Origin: Homarus americanus | Taxonomy: Eukaryota > Arthropoda > Malacostraca > Decapoda > Nephropidae | Length of the DNA: 64,000 nucleotides | Assembly: GCF_018991925.1 (NCBI RefSeq) | Contig: NW_024732415.1 | Coordinates: 3,105,481 to 3,169,480 of the forward strand | Direction: 5' to 3' | Shown: piece after piece, positions 1 through 11,695 of the stretch | How the letters are laid out: each line of letters begins with the position of its first letter | How positions within the stretch are numbered: position 1 is the first letter of the stretch | The notes under the pieces: model-generated | What the model was told of the DNA's origin: nothing | What the model saw: the letters and a program-made list of their open reading frames with translations, nothing else | The model's database searches: none | Position numbers and translations under genes: made by a program

Positions 1-205
1 AATCCACTGTTTATCTGCTGTAATATAACCCACTGTCTATCTGATGTGATCTAACCCACTGTCTATGTGCTGTAATCTAACCCACTGTCTATCTGCTGTA
101 ATCTAACCCACTGTCTATCTGATGTGATCTAACCCACTGTCTATCTGCTGTAATCTAACCCACTGTCTATCTGCTGTAACCTAACCCACTGTCTATCCAC
201 TGTTA
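1..205. repeat. 26-bp minisatellite
   Basis: About 7-8 head-to-tail copies of a 26-bp unit containing CCCACTGTCTATCTG, with ATCTGCTGTAAT and ATCTGATGTGAT variants that partly alternate. The array runs off the left edge and fades into degenerate CCATCC-type sequence up to about 350. Confidence 0.9.
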
Positions 206-409
206 ATAACCACTAACCGTCTTAACTACCATACTATACCTTCCACTGAACCATCCATCCTATACTATTTATCCACTGTAATTCTCCACAGATTAATCCA
301 CCTTCCTTCTGTCCACCGTAATCCATTGATGTAATTTCATCCATTTACATTCCAGCCATCCGTCCCCTTTGGCCTATCCCCTTTGGCTAATAAAGACGCC
401 ACCTGCAGA

Positions 410-840
410 GACAAGTGAGGTAGAGTGAGGTAAAAGAATGGGAAGAAGAGGCTGGAATAGAGATGGGAGAAGAGGAAGAAAAGATGGAAGAACCGAAAAA
501 TGAAGAAGAACGAGGAAGAGGAAAAGAAAGAAGGGTAGCAGAGATAAAGAGGGACGAGGAGGAAAAAGGATGAGAGGTAGAAGAGGGAATGGAAGAGAAG
601 AACGAGGGAGAGGAAAAGGAAGAGAGGTAGTAGAGAGTAAGAGAGAGAGGAAGAGGAGGGGGAAGACAAAGAGGGATAGCAGAGAGAACAGAAGAGAAGA
701 ATGAGGAGGAGGAGGAGGAGGAGGAGGAGGAGGATGACATGTGGTAAAAGAATCAGAAATAGAGAATTAAGAGGAAGAAGAGGACAGATAAAGGGGGAAT
801 AGAGAAAGAGAGTCAAGGGAGGAAGTTGAAGAAAATTAAG
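410..840 (+). repeat. Polypurine tract (imperfect)
   Basis: About 430 bp in which the + strand is almost all A and G, with a perfect (GAG)n run near 702-733. Open frames on the minus strand here are Ser/Leu/Phe-rich translations of the tract and are not genes. Confidence 0.8.
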
Positions 841-1233
841 ACAAAAATTGAGTCTGTGAAGGGCAGGGGGCAGGGGTAGAAAGTAGAGAGCAGCCTCTAG
901 GGTACAGTGCTCTTAATACCCAACACAACACGGTACTGTTTACGTCTCACTCTGTAGCAACATAACAATAATCAGCTGATCGAGCCGGAAGTGCCAGGTA
1001 GGACATACTATCTATCCCCGGATTAGTGGACACGTGTGATGGACATCCGGAGACTCGGACCCAAGACATGTGTCAAGGTGGTGGAGTGACACAGAAGTCT
1101 GGTGTCACATGTCTGTCTGTCTGTAATCGACGGAGGAGTCATATTCTATCCGAATGTCGATCACTGAGTGGGGGTCGAGTAAGGAAGACATGTGAAGTGC
1201 ATAAAGTATATAGTGAATGTTTTTGACGAGTTA
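841..1233. other. Unique sequence, no gene seen
   Basis: Mixed-composition sequence between the purine tract and the trinucleotide array. The one short frame at 1026-1226 has no recognisable domain. Confidence 0.5.
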
Positions 1234-1421
<188 letters not shown>

Positions 1422-1561
1422 GTTGTACTATATACCCATCATCTGCCTCACAGAACTCAAACTCAAAGCCTTTCACTGTAGTGTGAGAGACACGACAGTG
1501 GTAAGTATAATTTTAATTATTTCAATAATTATATAGGTAACACTATAACAATTTATAATAT

Positions 1562-1562
<1 letters not shown>

Positions 1563-1602
<40 letters not shown>
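1563..1602. repeat. (CA)n microsatellite
   Basis: About 20 CA units, followed abruptly by GC-richer unique sequence that leads toward a retrotransposon-like tail at 2.3 kb. Confidence 0.95.
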
Positions 1603-1606
<4 letters not shown>

Positions 1607-2179
1607 CCAGCTTCCACGGAGTGAAGACGTATACTCGGTGCCTGCCAGGGGCCAGAGCTATTGGCCCCCTCCCCCACCAGGGTTTATCAACAGCCTCCCA
1701 CCAACAATACAGTGCAAAGATTGACGATCAACTCATAGCTGATATACACATGTAAGAATATCAACTCGTAAAAAGAAACAACTGCTAAGGAGTAACAATC
1801 AGTGCTCAGCTGTCATTGGCCAACTGACAAGGTCTTCACACACCCACCACCACCAACACTGAATGAGAAACAAAAAGAGACGCCTCATTATTACATCTTC
1901 AGAGAAATGAGGATTCCCTACTCCACCCAGGTGAGACACTATGAGACACTATAAGTTCCTAACTATATCACATGAGGAACAAGAACCATCTCCAACACCC
2001 TGTATGAGATGAAGGACCTACCCGCATCACGTGGTGGCTGTGCTAAACATCTGCAGCTGTAGGGAAGGAGCGGCCCTTAACACCTAATTACGAAGGCCAT
2101 CTGAACCAAGGGAAGGACTTTGTAGGCGCCACTATCAGGTCACGAGACTGTTTACAAGACCAGCTCCCACAGTACCTGA

Positions 2180-2358
2180 TCTATGGTTAATCTATATGTT
2201 AACTTAGTGTTTCTTATATTTTTGTATTGAAACCTTTTATCAATAGTGACCTAATCCCTAATTACACAATATGTCACTTATCATCTCTGTTTATTGTATA
2301 TTTTCATCCTTTTGGCTGCTATGTTATCTCAATAAACCGTTAATTATTATTATTATAA
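2180..2358 (+). mobile_element. Retrotransposon 3' end with (ATT)n tail, truncated
   Basis: The segment ends in TCAATAAACCGTTAATTATT followed by ATT repeats. The same terminus occurs at about 19.53 kb and 40.10 kb (+) and at 40.88 kb (-), where it closes an element with an RT frame. TATTTTCATCCTTTTGGCTG just upstream is a diverged match to the 40 kb copies. AATAAA inside the terminus can act as its poly(A) signal. The 5' limit is unclear; 1603-2180 may belong to the same element but has no coding similarity I can see. Confidence 0.55.
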
Positions 2359-2365
2359 CCTCCTC

Positions 2366-2460
2366 CACACACACTCACTCCTACACACACTCACTCCTAC
2401 ACACACTCACTCCTACACACACTCACTCCTACACACACTCACTCCTACACACACTCACCT
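2366..2460. repeat. 16-bp array directly after the retrotransposon tail
   Basis: About five to six copies of ACTCACTCCTACACAC, beginning within 10 bp of the preceding element's 3' tail. Confidence 0.9.
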
Positions 2461-2519
2461 GGACAAACACTTCACACCTCAGAATGCACATATATACAGT
2501 ATACTGTATACTCGTATAG

Positions 2520-2935
2520 AGGCCCAGTGTTTCCCCATTAGGACTGGCTCCCGGCCCTAGTGGCAATGTCAAGTTGAAGCCTAATAGGATTGGAGCCCAT
2601 CTGATCTGTCACTAAGGCCAAGGCTGCGACATATTGGTCTAACAGTCTGGCCATAACACAACACCCATAAGTGAAAGTGAGTTCCATGTGCTAAAGAGGC
2701 AGTATGACCGGCACTGTACTCGACCACCTTTACTTCCCCAAACTGTACATTTAGGAGCCTATTTTACAGCTTGGTGGATTAGGGAAGCTAAAGGGAGCGA
2801 ACCAACTACCTTTAAGACATAAGGCGAGTGATGTATCGACTCGGCCGCCGTCCCTAATACCCATAAGATAATCAGGACGTACACTATATCCAAAAAGTGT
2901 AAAAACGTCTACCCAACAGGTTTTCCTCTCAACAA
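2520..2935. other. Complex non-tandem segment, possible old SINE
   Basis: GC-richer than its surroundings and without tandem repeats. CGGCCCTAG near 2550 and GGGAGCGAACC near 2795 loosely recall the order of words in the SINE at 19.6-19.96 kb, whose tRNA-like head is also reversed. The match is weak, so this is only a suggestion. Confidence 0.2.
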
Positions 2936-2939
2936 AATA

Positions 2940-3950
2940 TCACACACACACACACAGTCTCCCCTCATTTCTCCCTTTTGATCTCTCCCTCTCCCTCTTC
3001 CCACGCACCTCTGAATTATAAACCCTCCTCACCACTCTCTCACTTCCCATTTTCTCAATACCTCTATATATACCGGATAAGTAGACCCTGATTCTTTCTC
3101 TACCTAATCATTCACTTATTTCCTCCTCCTCCTCCTCCTCCTCCTTCTCCTCTCCTCGCTATTTCTTGTTCTCTACATTTTCCCCCCACATTTATGGCTC
3201 TCTTGCTATCTCCCTTTAGGTTAATTTCCCTACCTCCATCTCTCTTCTTTTCTTATTTTTATCACTTTACTTCTGTCCACATTACCTCATAATTCTCCTC
3301 TAGTATAAAGTCTTCCCAAATTTGTCTCCAAACATTGTACACTACAATGGTGTCATCTACAAACAGCAGCTGATTCACCTCTTATTTACATCCTGTATAT
3401 TTTGACTTTCATTCACTGACCCTTTAAGAAAACAGTGCACAACAAGAGTCATATTACACACCCTTAACGTGGACCTACTTTCACTCAGAGCCAATTTCAT
3501 TCTTTCCTGAAAAATCACTAACACATTCTACATTCTACTAATAAATACTTTGGAAACATTCATTAATTTCTTATTTATTTTATACACTTTTATTATTTGT
3601 TTTAGCATTTTATTACCGACTCTATGATATTTATTTCCCAAGCTTCCTAAATGTCAATAACAAAATCTTTTAAACTTTCATTTTTTTTACTTGAACAATC
3701 TAACACAATATTTTGGTCAACATATTTTATTCTTCCTCCTGAACTTTCATAACTCTAACCTAAATATTGTGCCTTTTACTTACAGGCACACTAAAAATGT
3801 CTCTTACCTATAAATGTAATCAATTAATCTTTAAAGCTCTTCATGCGTCTCTTTCTCTGTCACTCTCTCTCACTTTCTCTCAGATCCACAGTGACAGGTA
3901 ATCAGGTGGCAGTCCTTCAGGCTCGGCTAATCAACTCAGGTAGAGTGGCT
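2940..3950. other. AT/pyrimidine-rich sequence, no gene seen
   Basis: Short CA and (TCC)n runs (about 3120-3145), then AT-rich sequence with stops in all frames. Nothing recognisable. Confidence 0.5.
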
Positions 3951-3964
3951 TAATTAAGGTATCT

Positions 3965-4455
3965 GTCAACTTCCACTATCTCTATCTCTCGGTATCTCTA
4001 TCTCTACTCTCTCTTTTATTATCTCTGCCTCTACTGTCATAACATCCATTGACACCATCTCTACCATCACTATTTCTCCACTATCTCTACCATTATCTCT
4101 ACCATCACTATCTCTACCATCACTATCTCTCATTATCTCTACCATCACTATCCCTACCTCAACTATCTCTACCATCACTATCTCTCCACTATCTCTACCA
4201 TCACTATCTCTCCACTATCTCTACCATCACTATCTCTACCTCCACTATCTCTACCATCACTATCTCTCCACTATCTCTACCATCACTATCCCTACCTCAA
4301 CTATCTCTACCATCACTATCACTCCACTATCTCTACCATCACTATTCCTACCTCAACTATCTCTACCATCACTATCTCTCCACTATCTCTACCATCACTA
4401 TCTCTCCACTATCTCTACCATCACTATCTCTCCACTATCTCTACCATTATCTTTA
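3965..4455. repeat. 26-bp CTCTACCATCACTAT minisatellite
   Basis: Repeats of CTCTACCATCACTATC alternating with TCTCCACTAT, mostly with a 26-bp period and some shortened copies. It gives long Ser/Leu/Thr/Tyr frames on both strands that should not be read as genes. Confidence 0.9.
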
Positions 4456-4689
4456 CGTCACCAGAATCTCTATATTAAGTCTCACTGCTATATATATCTC
4501 CTATATTAATAAAAGCTTCTATAATTAGCCATAGCCACTAACTTCAGTAATAAGGGTCATTATTATGTAATAGTCTGTGTTAATGACTCTGTCTCCCGGA
4601 TTATTAAGGCGATGGTTGGCTGCCACGATTAACGGATAGATGGAGGGATAAGTTAATGGATAGACTGATAGAAAGATAGATGATGAACG

Positions 4690-4784
4690 GATACATACAT
4701 ACATACATACATACATACATACATACATACATACATACATACATACATACATACATACATACATACATACATACATACATACAT
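4690..4784. repeat. (CATA)n microsatellite
   Basis: About 23 perfect CATA units. Confidence 0.97.
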
Positions 4785-5051
4785 CAACCGTACCAGCGAC
4801 TCAGTAAGATCTTGTGAAAATTTCAGTATTACAGGATCAGGTTGACTCATGTAAACATAATAAAGTCAGTCAGGTGAATATCATGAGTCAGCTCCGACTA
4901 ATGATTCACCCAGCTGACGCTAGTGCCTGCCTGGTAATCTTGGCTTAGAGGGAGAGAGACGACTAGACAGAAAGACAGCGAGAGATAGAGACAGAGAGAG
5001 ATACAGATGGACAGAAAAATAGAAAGAGAGGAAGAGAAACAGGCAGAGAGA

Positions 5052-5089
<38 letters not shown>

Positions 5090-5128
5090 ACTTCAAACTT
5101 CTGTTATTTATGTAGATTTATTAAGGCT

Positions 5129-5211
<83 letters not shown>

Positions 5212-5212
5212 A

Positions 5213-5280
<68 letters not shown>
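5052..5280. repeat. (GT)n and (GA)n microsatellites
   Basis: (GT)n at 5052-5088, a 45-bp spacer, then about 145 bp of (GA)n with a few single-base interruptions at 5134-5280. Confidence 0.95.
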
Positions 5281-5282
<2 letters not shown>

Positions 5283-5885
5283 AATAAGAAAAACAAAACC
5301 AATATAAATTGAAATAAACAATTAAAACAAAATGGAATAAATCAATCAATCAATGAAATTAAATCCAAGGGAAAAAAAACATCAGAAAGAAGATAAGTGG
5401 GAATAAAAACACTGAAAAAACACAAGGAATATAAATAAAACAGATAAACTAGAAAAACAAAAAGTTAATAAATGACGCAGAAAAAAGAAAAATAAGGACA
5501 TAGAAGAAAAAGAACATTAACAGAAAATCTACGAAAAAAACACAAAAATAAAATAAAACAATAAAACAGACCTAAAAAATAAAACAAACACAAAAGGAAA
5601 TAAAATATAAAACAAAAGACACAAGAAACAAGTAATAAAACATGATAGCAAACCAAACGACACAAGGGAAATAAAAACGAGAAGGTAAGACACAAGAATA
5701 AAACACAGACTCGGGGGAAATAAAAACGAGGGAAATAAAACACGATGGAGGAGGAGGAGGGAGAGAGAAGTAGGGGGGAAGAAACACAGACAAACAGGTG
5801 GGAGTGTAATGTAATGTTTATAGTCACTCAGTGTGCTGTTAGTGGGTCTTGGTGCGTGGTATAATAATCCCTTTGGGTGTTGCTT
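5281..5885. other. A-rich degenerate sequence, no gene seen
   Basis: Words such as AATAAAACA and GGAAATAAAA recur irregularly, suggesting an old decayed tandem array. No coding signal. Confidence 0.5.
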
Positions 5886-5889
5886 ACTT

Positions 5890-6085
5890 GGTTATACTGG
5901 GGTGATGGGGTGATGGAAAGTTGGGGTGATGGAAAGTTGGGGTGATTGGGTTAATAGGGAGATAAGGTGGGTAATGGGGAGATAGGATGAAGGGAGGATG
6001 TGGGAATGGGAGAAAGTGGGGAGATATGGGTGATGGGGGGGTGACTGGGGAGATTAAGGTGATGATAGAGTGGGGGAAAGAGGGT
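5890..6085. repeat. Degenerate GGGGTGATGG-type array
   Basis: G-rich sequence with repeated GGGGTGATGGAAAGTTGG at the start, decaying rightward into loosely related GGGGAGAT words. Confidence 0.6.
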
Positions 6086-6169
6086 GAAGGGGTGGTAGGG
6101 GATACACACCAGGAGGGAAGGAGTAGGAAGGGAGAGGGAGGGGAAGAGAAGAAAGGCCTACACGCCTCT

Positions 6170-6715
6170 ACCGCCTCCACACACGTCTCTACCACCATCT
6201 CCACACGCCTCTACCACCATATCACACGTCTCCACCACCATCTCCCGCACGTCTCCACCACCATCTCCACACACCTCACCACCATCTCCACACGTCTCCA
6301 CCACCATCTCCACACGTCTCCACCACCATCTCCACACGTCCTCCACCACCATCTCCACACGTCTCACCACCATCTCACACACACCTCCCACCACCATCTC
6401 CCACACGTCTCACCACCATCTCCACACGTCTCACCACCATCTCCACACGTCTCCACCACCATCTCCACACGTCTCCACCACCATCTCCACACGTCCTCCA
6501 CCCACCATCTCACACACCTCCACCACCATCTCACACACCTCCACCACCATCTCCACGTCTCCACCACCATCTCCACACGTCTCCCACCACCATCTCCACA
6601 CGTCTCCACCACCATCTCCACACGTCTTCACCACCATCTCCACACGTCTCCACCACCATCTCCACACGTCTCCACCACCATCTCCACACGTCTACACCAC
6701 CGCCTCCACACAACT
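6170..6715. repeat. 22-bp CCACCATCTCCACACGTC minisatellite
   Basis: About 25 copies with a 22-bp main period and 1-3 bp length variants. The variants move the frame, so His/Thr/Ser-rich and Trp/Glu/Val-rich translations are shadows. Confidence 0.92.
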
Positions 6716-6819
6716 TACAGACAGACACACCAGGAAACATATATGTATTTTTTTAACTCAGTTCCATATTTCTCTAAAAGCCCCGGAAGATTGTGAATGT
6801 AATCAACACACACTCTAGT

Positions 6820-7110
6820 GGATGAGGTAGTGGTGGTAGGTGGGGTGGTGGTAGGTGGTGTGATGGTGGTAGTGGTGGTAGGGGTGTTGGTGGTAGTAGG
6901 GGTGTTGGTAGGTGGTGGTAGGTGGGGTGATGGTAGATGGTGTTGTGGTGGTGGTGGTGTTGGTGTTGTTGTGGTGATGGTGGTGTTGTTGTTGTTGTTG
7001 CTTGTTGTTGTTGTGGTGGTGGTGGGTGGGATGGTGGTAGTGTTGCTGTTGTTGTTGTTGTGGTGGTGATGGTGGTGGTGGTGGTGGTGGTGCGGTGGTG
7101 ATGGTGGCAG

Positions 7111-7146
<36 letters not shown>

Positions 7147-7321
7147 GGTGGTGGTGGTGGCATTGGTAGTGTTGTTGCTGGTAAGGGTAAGGGTGGTGGT
7201 AGTGTTGTTGTTGTTGTTGTTGCTTGGTTGGTTGTTGTTGTTGTTGCAGGTGGTGGTAAGTGGATGGCAGCAGTGTTGTTGTTGTTGTTGTTGGTGGGTG
7301 GGTGGTGGGTGGTGGTGGTAG

Positions 7322-7369
<48 letters not shown>

Positions 7370-7442
7370 AGTGGTGGTGGTGGTGATGGTGTGTAGTGTT
7401 GTTGTTGTTATGCTGTGGTGGTGGTGGTGGTGATGGTGGTAG

Positions 7443-7478
<36 letters not shown>

Positions 7479-7515
7479 GGTGGTGGTGGTGGTGGTGGTA
7501 GGTGGGGTAATAGGA
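6820..7515. repeat. Interspersed (GGT)n / (TTG)n array
   Basis: About 700 bp of alternating GGT and TTG trinucleotide blocks with GATGGT and GTAGTGT variants, all keeping one strand G/T-only. Poly-Val and poly-His/Gln/Thr frames derive from it. Confidence 0.93.
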
Positions 7516-7679
7516 AATGGTGTTGTAATTCAATTCATTAAGTAAATACACCAAAAAATTAACCGATTTAAGGGCCATTTACAGTAGAGCCATTTTCTCT
7601 CTCACTGCCCTGAAGAGGAACCAGAGTTACTATACATGTAGTGAGAGTTAGTCGTTCTCACTAAAATATCTCTCATTCT

Positions 7680-7937
7680 TTCTCCCTCTCTCTCTTTCTC
7701 TCACTCTCTTTATATAGATATCTGTTTACTTGTTATCTTTCTGCCTATCTCTCTCTCACTATCTATCTTTCCGTCTATTTATCTATCTCATTCTATCCAT
7801 TACTCTCCCTCTATCAATTTAGCTCTCACTCTCTTGATCCATTAACGTGCGTGTGTGTGTGTGAGTGTGTGTGTGTGAGTGCGTGTGTGTGTGAGTGCGT
7901 GTGTGTGTGTGAGTGCGTGTGTGTGTGTGTGTGTGTG
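7680..7937. repeat. CT-rich stretch then (GT)n with GAGTGC variants
   Basis: CTCT/TATC-rich sequence followed from 7851 by GTGTGTGTGAGTGCGTG-type repeats. Confidence 0.85.
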
Positions 7938-7940
7938 AAA

Positions 7941-8022
7941 TAATTTATATATGGCTCAATATTCTCTGTTTCATATAAGGCGTCGTTTAGTATTATAACA
8001 CACAAAAACTATACCATAATTA
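7941..8022 (+). repeat. Dispersed repeat 'AAGGCGTCGTTTA', copy 1
   Basis: Contains ATAAGGCGTCGTTTAGTATT and ACTATACCATAATTAG. Alignable copies occur at 43411-43493 (+) and 40685-40735 (-). Each abuts telomere-like pentamer repeats. Family unknown. Confidence 0.6.
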
Positions 8023-8027
8023 GATTA

Positions 8028-8155
8028 GTTATCTAACCTAACCAAACCAAACCTAACCTAACCAAACCAAACCTAACCAAACCAAACATAACCTAACCTA
8101 ACCTAACCTAACCTAACCAAACCAAACCAAATCTAACCTAACCTAACCTAATTAT
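8028..8155 (+). repeat. Interstitial telomere-like CCTAA block with CCAAA variants
   Basis: Degenerate pentamers CCTAA and CCAAA on the + strand, equal to TTAGG/TTTGG on the other strand. TTAGG is the usual arthropod telomere repeat. Confidence 0.8.
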
Positions 8156-8224
8156 CTTACGGAAGTTTATAAAATGAGAAGTTATGGTGTTGATTTACAA
8201 TATATTTAGGTTATTCTGTAACTC

Positions 8225-8430
8225 TCTCTATCCTCCTCCTCCTTCTCCTCTCCCTTTTCTTCGTTCTCCTCGTCCCCCTCGTCTCCTCGCCCCCCTGTCC
8301 CTCCCTGCCCTGGTCTCCCTGTCACCCTCGTCTCCTCGTCCCCCCTCGTTCTCCTCGTCCCCCTCGTCTCCACGTCCCCCTCGTCTCCTCGTCCCCCCTC
8401 GTTCTCCTCGTCTCCTTCGCCCTCCTCGTA
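8225..8430. repeat. Pyrimidine-rich CTCGTCTCCTCGTCCCC array
   Basis: Repeated TCGTCTCCTCGTCCCCC and TCGTTCTCCTCGTC words. Open in several frames but clearly tandem. Confidence 0.8.
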
Positions 8431-8514
8431 CCTGACACACAAAGCAGTATAACTTGGCCTTACGGGAACTAGACTCCTTGCCTTCACTAAATCGATCCTG
8501 CTACTGGTCGAGAA

Positions 8515-8706
8515 GCAGGAGGAGAAGAAGGGGAGAGAAGGAGAAGGAAGACCAAGAGAAGGAGAAAAAGGGGACCAGGAGAATGAAAAAGAGAATAATA
8601 ATGAAAAGAAGTTGATAAAAATACGATTGGAGAGAGAAATTTGGTAAAGGAGAATACATATTTTGAGAAGAAATAATATCCACACACACACACACACACA
8701 CACACA
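8515..8706. repeat. Purine-rich stretch and (CA)n
   Basis: GGAGAAGAAGG-type purine sequence to about 8605, AT-rich spacer, then (CA)n at 8677-8705. Confidence 0.75.
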
Positions 8707-9052
8707 TATGTAGGCGTGACATTAAAGAAAGGTCAAAGGTCAGCACAGGTAAAGATGAAGTATACTGTAATACAAGATATATACACCTACTGAATCGAAC
8801 TATATTCATTACTGTACTCAGAGTGAAAGATAAGAATGTATAATTTTAATGTTATATATTGAAAGAGACTCAAAAAAATAATAAGAAAAAATATTGGCAG
8901 TGATAATAGAGTGCATGTTGCAAGTAATGGATAATGAAAGGGGGAAATGTAAATAAATTAAGAATAAACGAGGTGGATATGATACAAAAACCATAGTAAA
9001 TGTATGAGAAGGTAGATGGGAAGAATGATTAGAGTAAATACAAAATTGAACA

Positions 9053-9102
<50 letters not shown>

Positions 9103-9469
9103 TAGCAAGACAGAGGCAGGAATTAAACAAAAAAGAATAGTAAAACTTCGGTAATGGATGACATGCTTATGGAGATATTAAAGATGGGAAATGGAAAAAT
9201 GGATAATAAAAGTGGATGATGAGAGAATAAGGTGACAGAAGACAAAAAACACGAAAAGATTGAAGAATAAGAAAACGGGTGATAAAATAGGAGAGACAAA
9301 TAAAACATAATTAGGGACATTAAGAAGAAATAAGTCTGAAATAAACACAAGATATGAAATAGACGAATATACAAATTAAAAAAAAATAAAAAAACAATAT
9401 ATCTGAGAACAATATACACGATACAGTAAATAAAATACAAAGAATAGAAAATACAAAGAATAAAGAAAC
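8707..9469. other. AT/purine-rich sequence with (GA)n, possibly the 5' part of the decayed retrotransposon
   Basis: (GA)n occupies 9057-9096. The rest is A/G-rich, with words like GTGGATGATGAGAG. It lies directly upstream of the RT relic in the same sense and may be its decayed 5' half, but I cannot read any endonuclease motif. Confidence 0.35.
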
Positions 9470-10195
9470 CAGGAGTACAAAATTATAGAGAACGGGTATT
9501 TCCTCTGTATATAAGTAAGTGGTGATATAAATGATTATAGGAATTATAGGGGAATAAACCTGTTGAGAATACTGGGGACACTGTATGGTAGAGTTATTAA
9601 GGAGATAATTATAATGAAAATAGATACTGTATTAGGGTGAAGTCGAGTGTGTGGGGTCAGGAACATAAGACTAAATAATTATACTGTTTGTGTTAAGGAC
9701 AATGAGGGAAAGTGAATTAGAGAAGTAAACTAATTATTGTAATTATAGATGTAGAAAAAAAAAACATAATTGAATTGATAGAAAAGTAATATGATGATTA
9801 GAGTAAAGGTATGAGGTATATGGCGAAATTTTTTTTAGAGTATATAGAGAAGAAATAAATTGGCTCCAGTGAAAGTAAGTCCAGGGAGTTTAATGTGTTC
9901 AGAGAGATGACAGCAGGAGGTCTGGTTAATAGTGTTACGAGTTATCAATAGGAGATAAGACTGATGTTCAAGCTGCTCTAGTCGACGATTCAGATCAAAA
10001 ATAACATACTAGTAAATGTGTTAACGAGAGTAGAGGGAATGTGAAGAAAAGTGATGATTAAAAAATAACGAGACGAGGGAGACAGGAGATATTAATTGTT
10101 ACCTTGAGGGAAGAAAGAAGAGATAAAAGGAGGTGTTTCAGGTATCTGGGAGTGGATGTCTCAGGTAATGGAACAATTAGTGAAGAATTATAATT
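9470..10195 (+). pseudogene. Decayed non-LTR retrotransposon reverse transcriptase
   Basis: No intact frame remains, but pieces read as an RT in order. At 9527-9590 the translation includes DINDYRNYRGINLLRIL followed by GTLYGRVIKE, the conserved opening of the RT domain. Near 9870-9900 VSPGSLMC corresponds to the (V)RQG-type motif. Near 9980-10010 AALVDDSDQK sits where the segment after the catalytic Asp pair is expected. At 10130-10190 CFRYLGVDVSGNG matches the post-catalytic F-K-Y-L-G block. Many stops and frame changes separate the pieces, so it is inactive. It belongs to a different lineage from the RT at 41-42.7 kb (NYRGIN type). The downstream end is replaced by a 20-bp minisatellite. 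Confidence 0.75.
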
Positions 10196-10239
10196 ATTTT
10201 TTTTTTACGGGAATTAGTGTTAAGAAAAGTGAGTCAGAG

Positions 10240-10565
10240 GAAGCAATGTTAGGGACGTGGAAGCAATGTTAGGGACGTGGAAGCAATGTTAGGGACGTGG
10301 AAGCAATGTTAGGGACGTGGAAGCAATGTTAGGACAATGTTGGAAGCAATGTTAGGACGTGGAAGCAATGTTAGGGACGTGGAAGCAATGTTAGGGACGT
10401 GGAAGCAATGTTAGGGATGTGGAAGCAATGTTAGGGACGTGGAAGCAATGTTAGGGGCGTGGAAGCAATGTTAGGGACGTGGAAGCAATGTTAGGGATGT
10501 GGAAGCAATGTTAGGGACGTGGAAGCAATGTTAAGGACGTGGAAGCAATGTTAGGGACGTATTCA
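10240..10565. repeat. 20-bp AAGCAATGTTAGGGACGTGG minisatellite
   Basis: About 15-16 nearly identical copies, with one internal partial copy around 10330-10360. The near-identity suggests recent expansion. It directly follows the decayed RT. Confidence 0.95.
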
Positions 10566-10656
10566 AGAACATTTGACCCAACATGACCACTCAGCTTGTC
10601 CCTGTCATTAACCAGTTACTCAGCATGATGCAGGAAGCATGAATGAGTCAGGTCCA

Positions 10657-10660
<4 letters not shown>

Positions 10661-10705
<45 letters not shown>

Positions 10706-10805
10706 TCTCTATTTGTGAGTTTTTATTTCATTGTTGCCCTCTTTCTCTTTCATTTTCATTGTTTCTCTCTAATCTCATCTAACCTAACCTAACCTAACCT
10801 AATAA
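10661..10805. repeat. (CT)n and short CCTAA block
   Basis: (CT)n at 10661-10699, then at about 10778-10802 four to five CCTAA pentamers on the + strand. Confidence 0.85.
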
Positions 10806-11150
10806 TCCTAGGTTAATTTTCGTAGAATATTTTGATATTGACATTGAAACAGTTTATTTTGCCAGAGAAATACAGATACAGAGTGGACAATAACAACAAT
10901 ATTGACATGGCTGAGCCAATTGAGAACCTGAGCTAATTCTGGTAAGCAAAGTTTGTTAATTCAGGTAAGTTAGTTAGGTTAGTTTACTTAGTTTAACATG
11001 GGTTAGTTAGGATAGGTAAGCCAGTTTCCCGTCACCTTTCATGAATAGTTTGCTGGCCTTGTCCCACAAGTTTCCATTAGTCAACATTCTCACTCAAGCG
11101 GCCCTTCTCCTACATACAGTCAATAACATTATCTACATTATCTGGCTAAG

Positions 11151-11151
<1 letters not shown>
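10806..11151. other. Unique AT-rich sequence, no gene seen
   Basis: Includes scattered GGTTAGTTAGG-like words near 10975-11015 that look like decayed TTAGG repeats. Confidence 0.45.

Positions 11152-11241
<90 letters not shown>
11152..11241. repeat. (AT)n microsatellite
   Basis: About 44 perfect AT units. Self-complementary, so able to extrude a hairpin. Confidence 0.97.
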
Positions 11242-11242
<1 letters not shown>

Positions 11243-11695
11243 TAGAACTTTTTAATAAATTGCTTGATAGACACTGTGCCACTTAGTGAGGTCTGTGACC
11301 CCCAGCATTAGTTTACCTCAACGAGGTGAGGTCGTCAACCCCCCACCAACACTTGGCTCTAGAATCTACAAAAGGACAAGCCAGTGCTGTGGCGTGACCT
11401 GGGAGCAAGAAATGGAGCAAAAATTCACCGGAAAGCTGAGCAGATATTAGGACGACAGGAAGGTTGTACACGAAGCTCGCATTAATACCGGACGAGGTGT
11501 AAGAGATGAAATGATAAAACAAGAATATAAACATTACAAAGGAATTATTGTCAGTTTTCAAAGAATCATGTGAAGAGTGTCAGCTTAAAAAGAAAACAAA
11601 ACTTTACCAACAAAAGCATTGAAGTAAATCATCTGAGGTACAAAGAACTTAGCTGCAGAGGTCAGGTTGACGACACCGACATGCAGTCTATAAGG
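11242..11695. other. Unique sequence, no gene seen
   Basis: Mixed composition with a short minus-strand frame at 11313-11561 that shows no domain I recognise. Confidence 0.45.

Noticed and set aside
5987..6796. 269-codon + frame, the second longest open frame in the window
   Set aside because: Composed of the G-rich degenerate array plus the 22-bp CCACCATCTCC satellite; Ser/His/Thr-rich low complexity.
8028..8155. True chromosome end (telomere)
   Set aside because: Pentamers are degenerate, short and flanked by ordinary sequence on both sides; at least seven such blocks lie inside the window.
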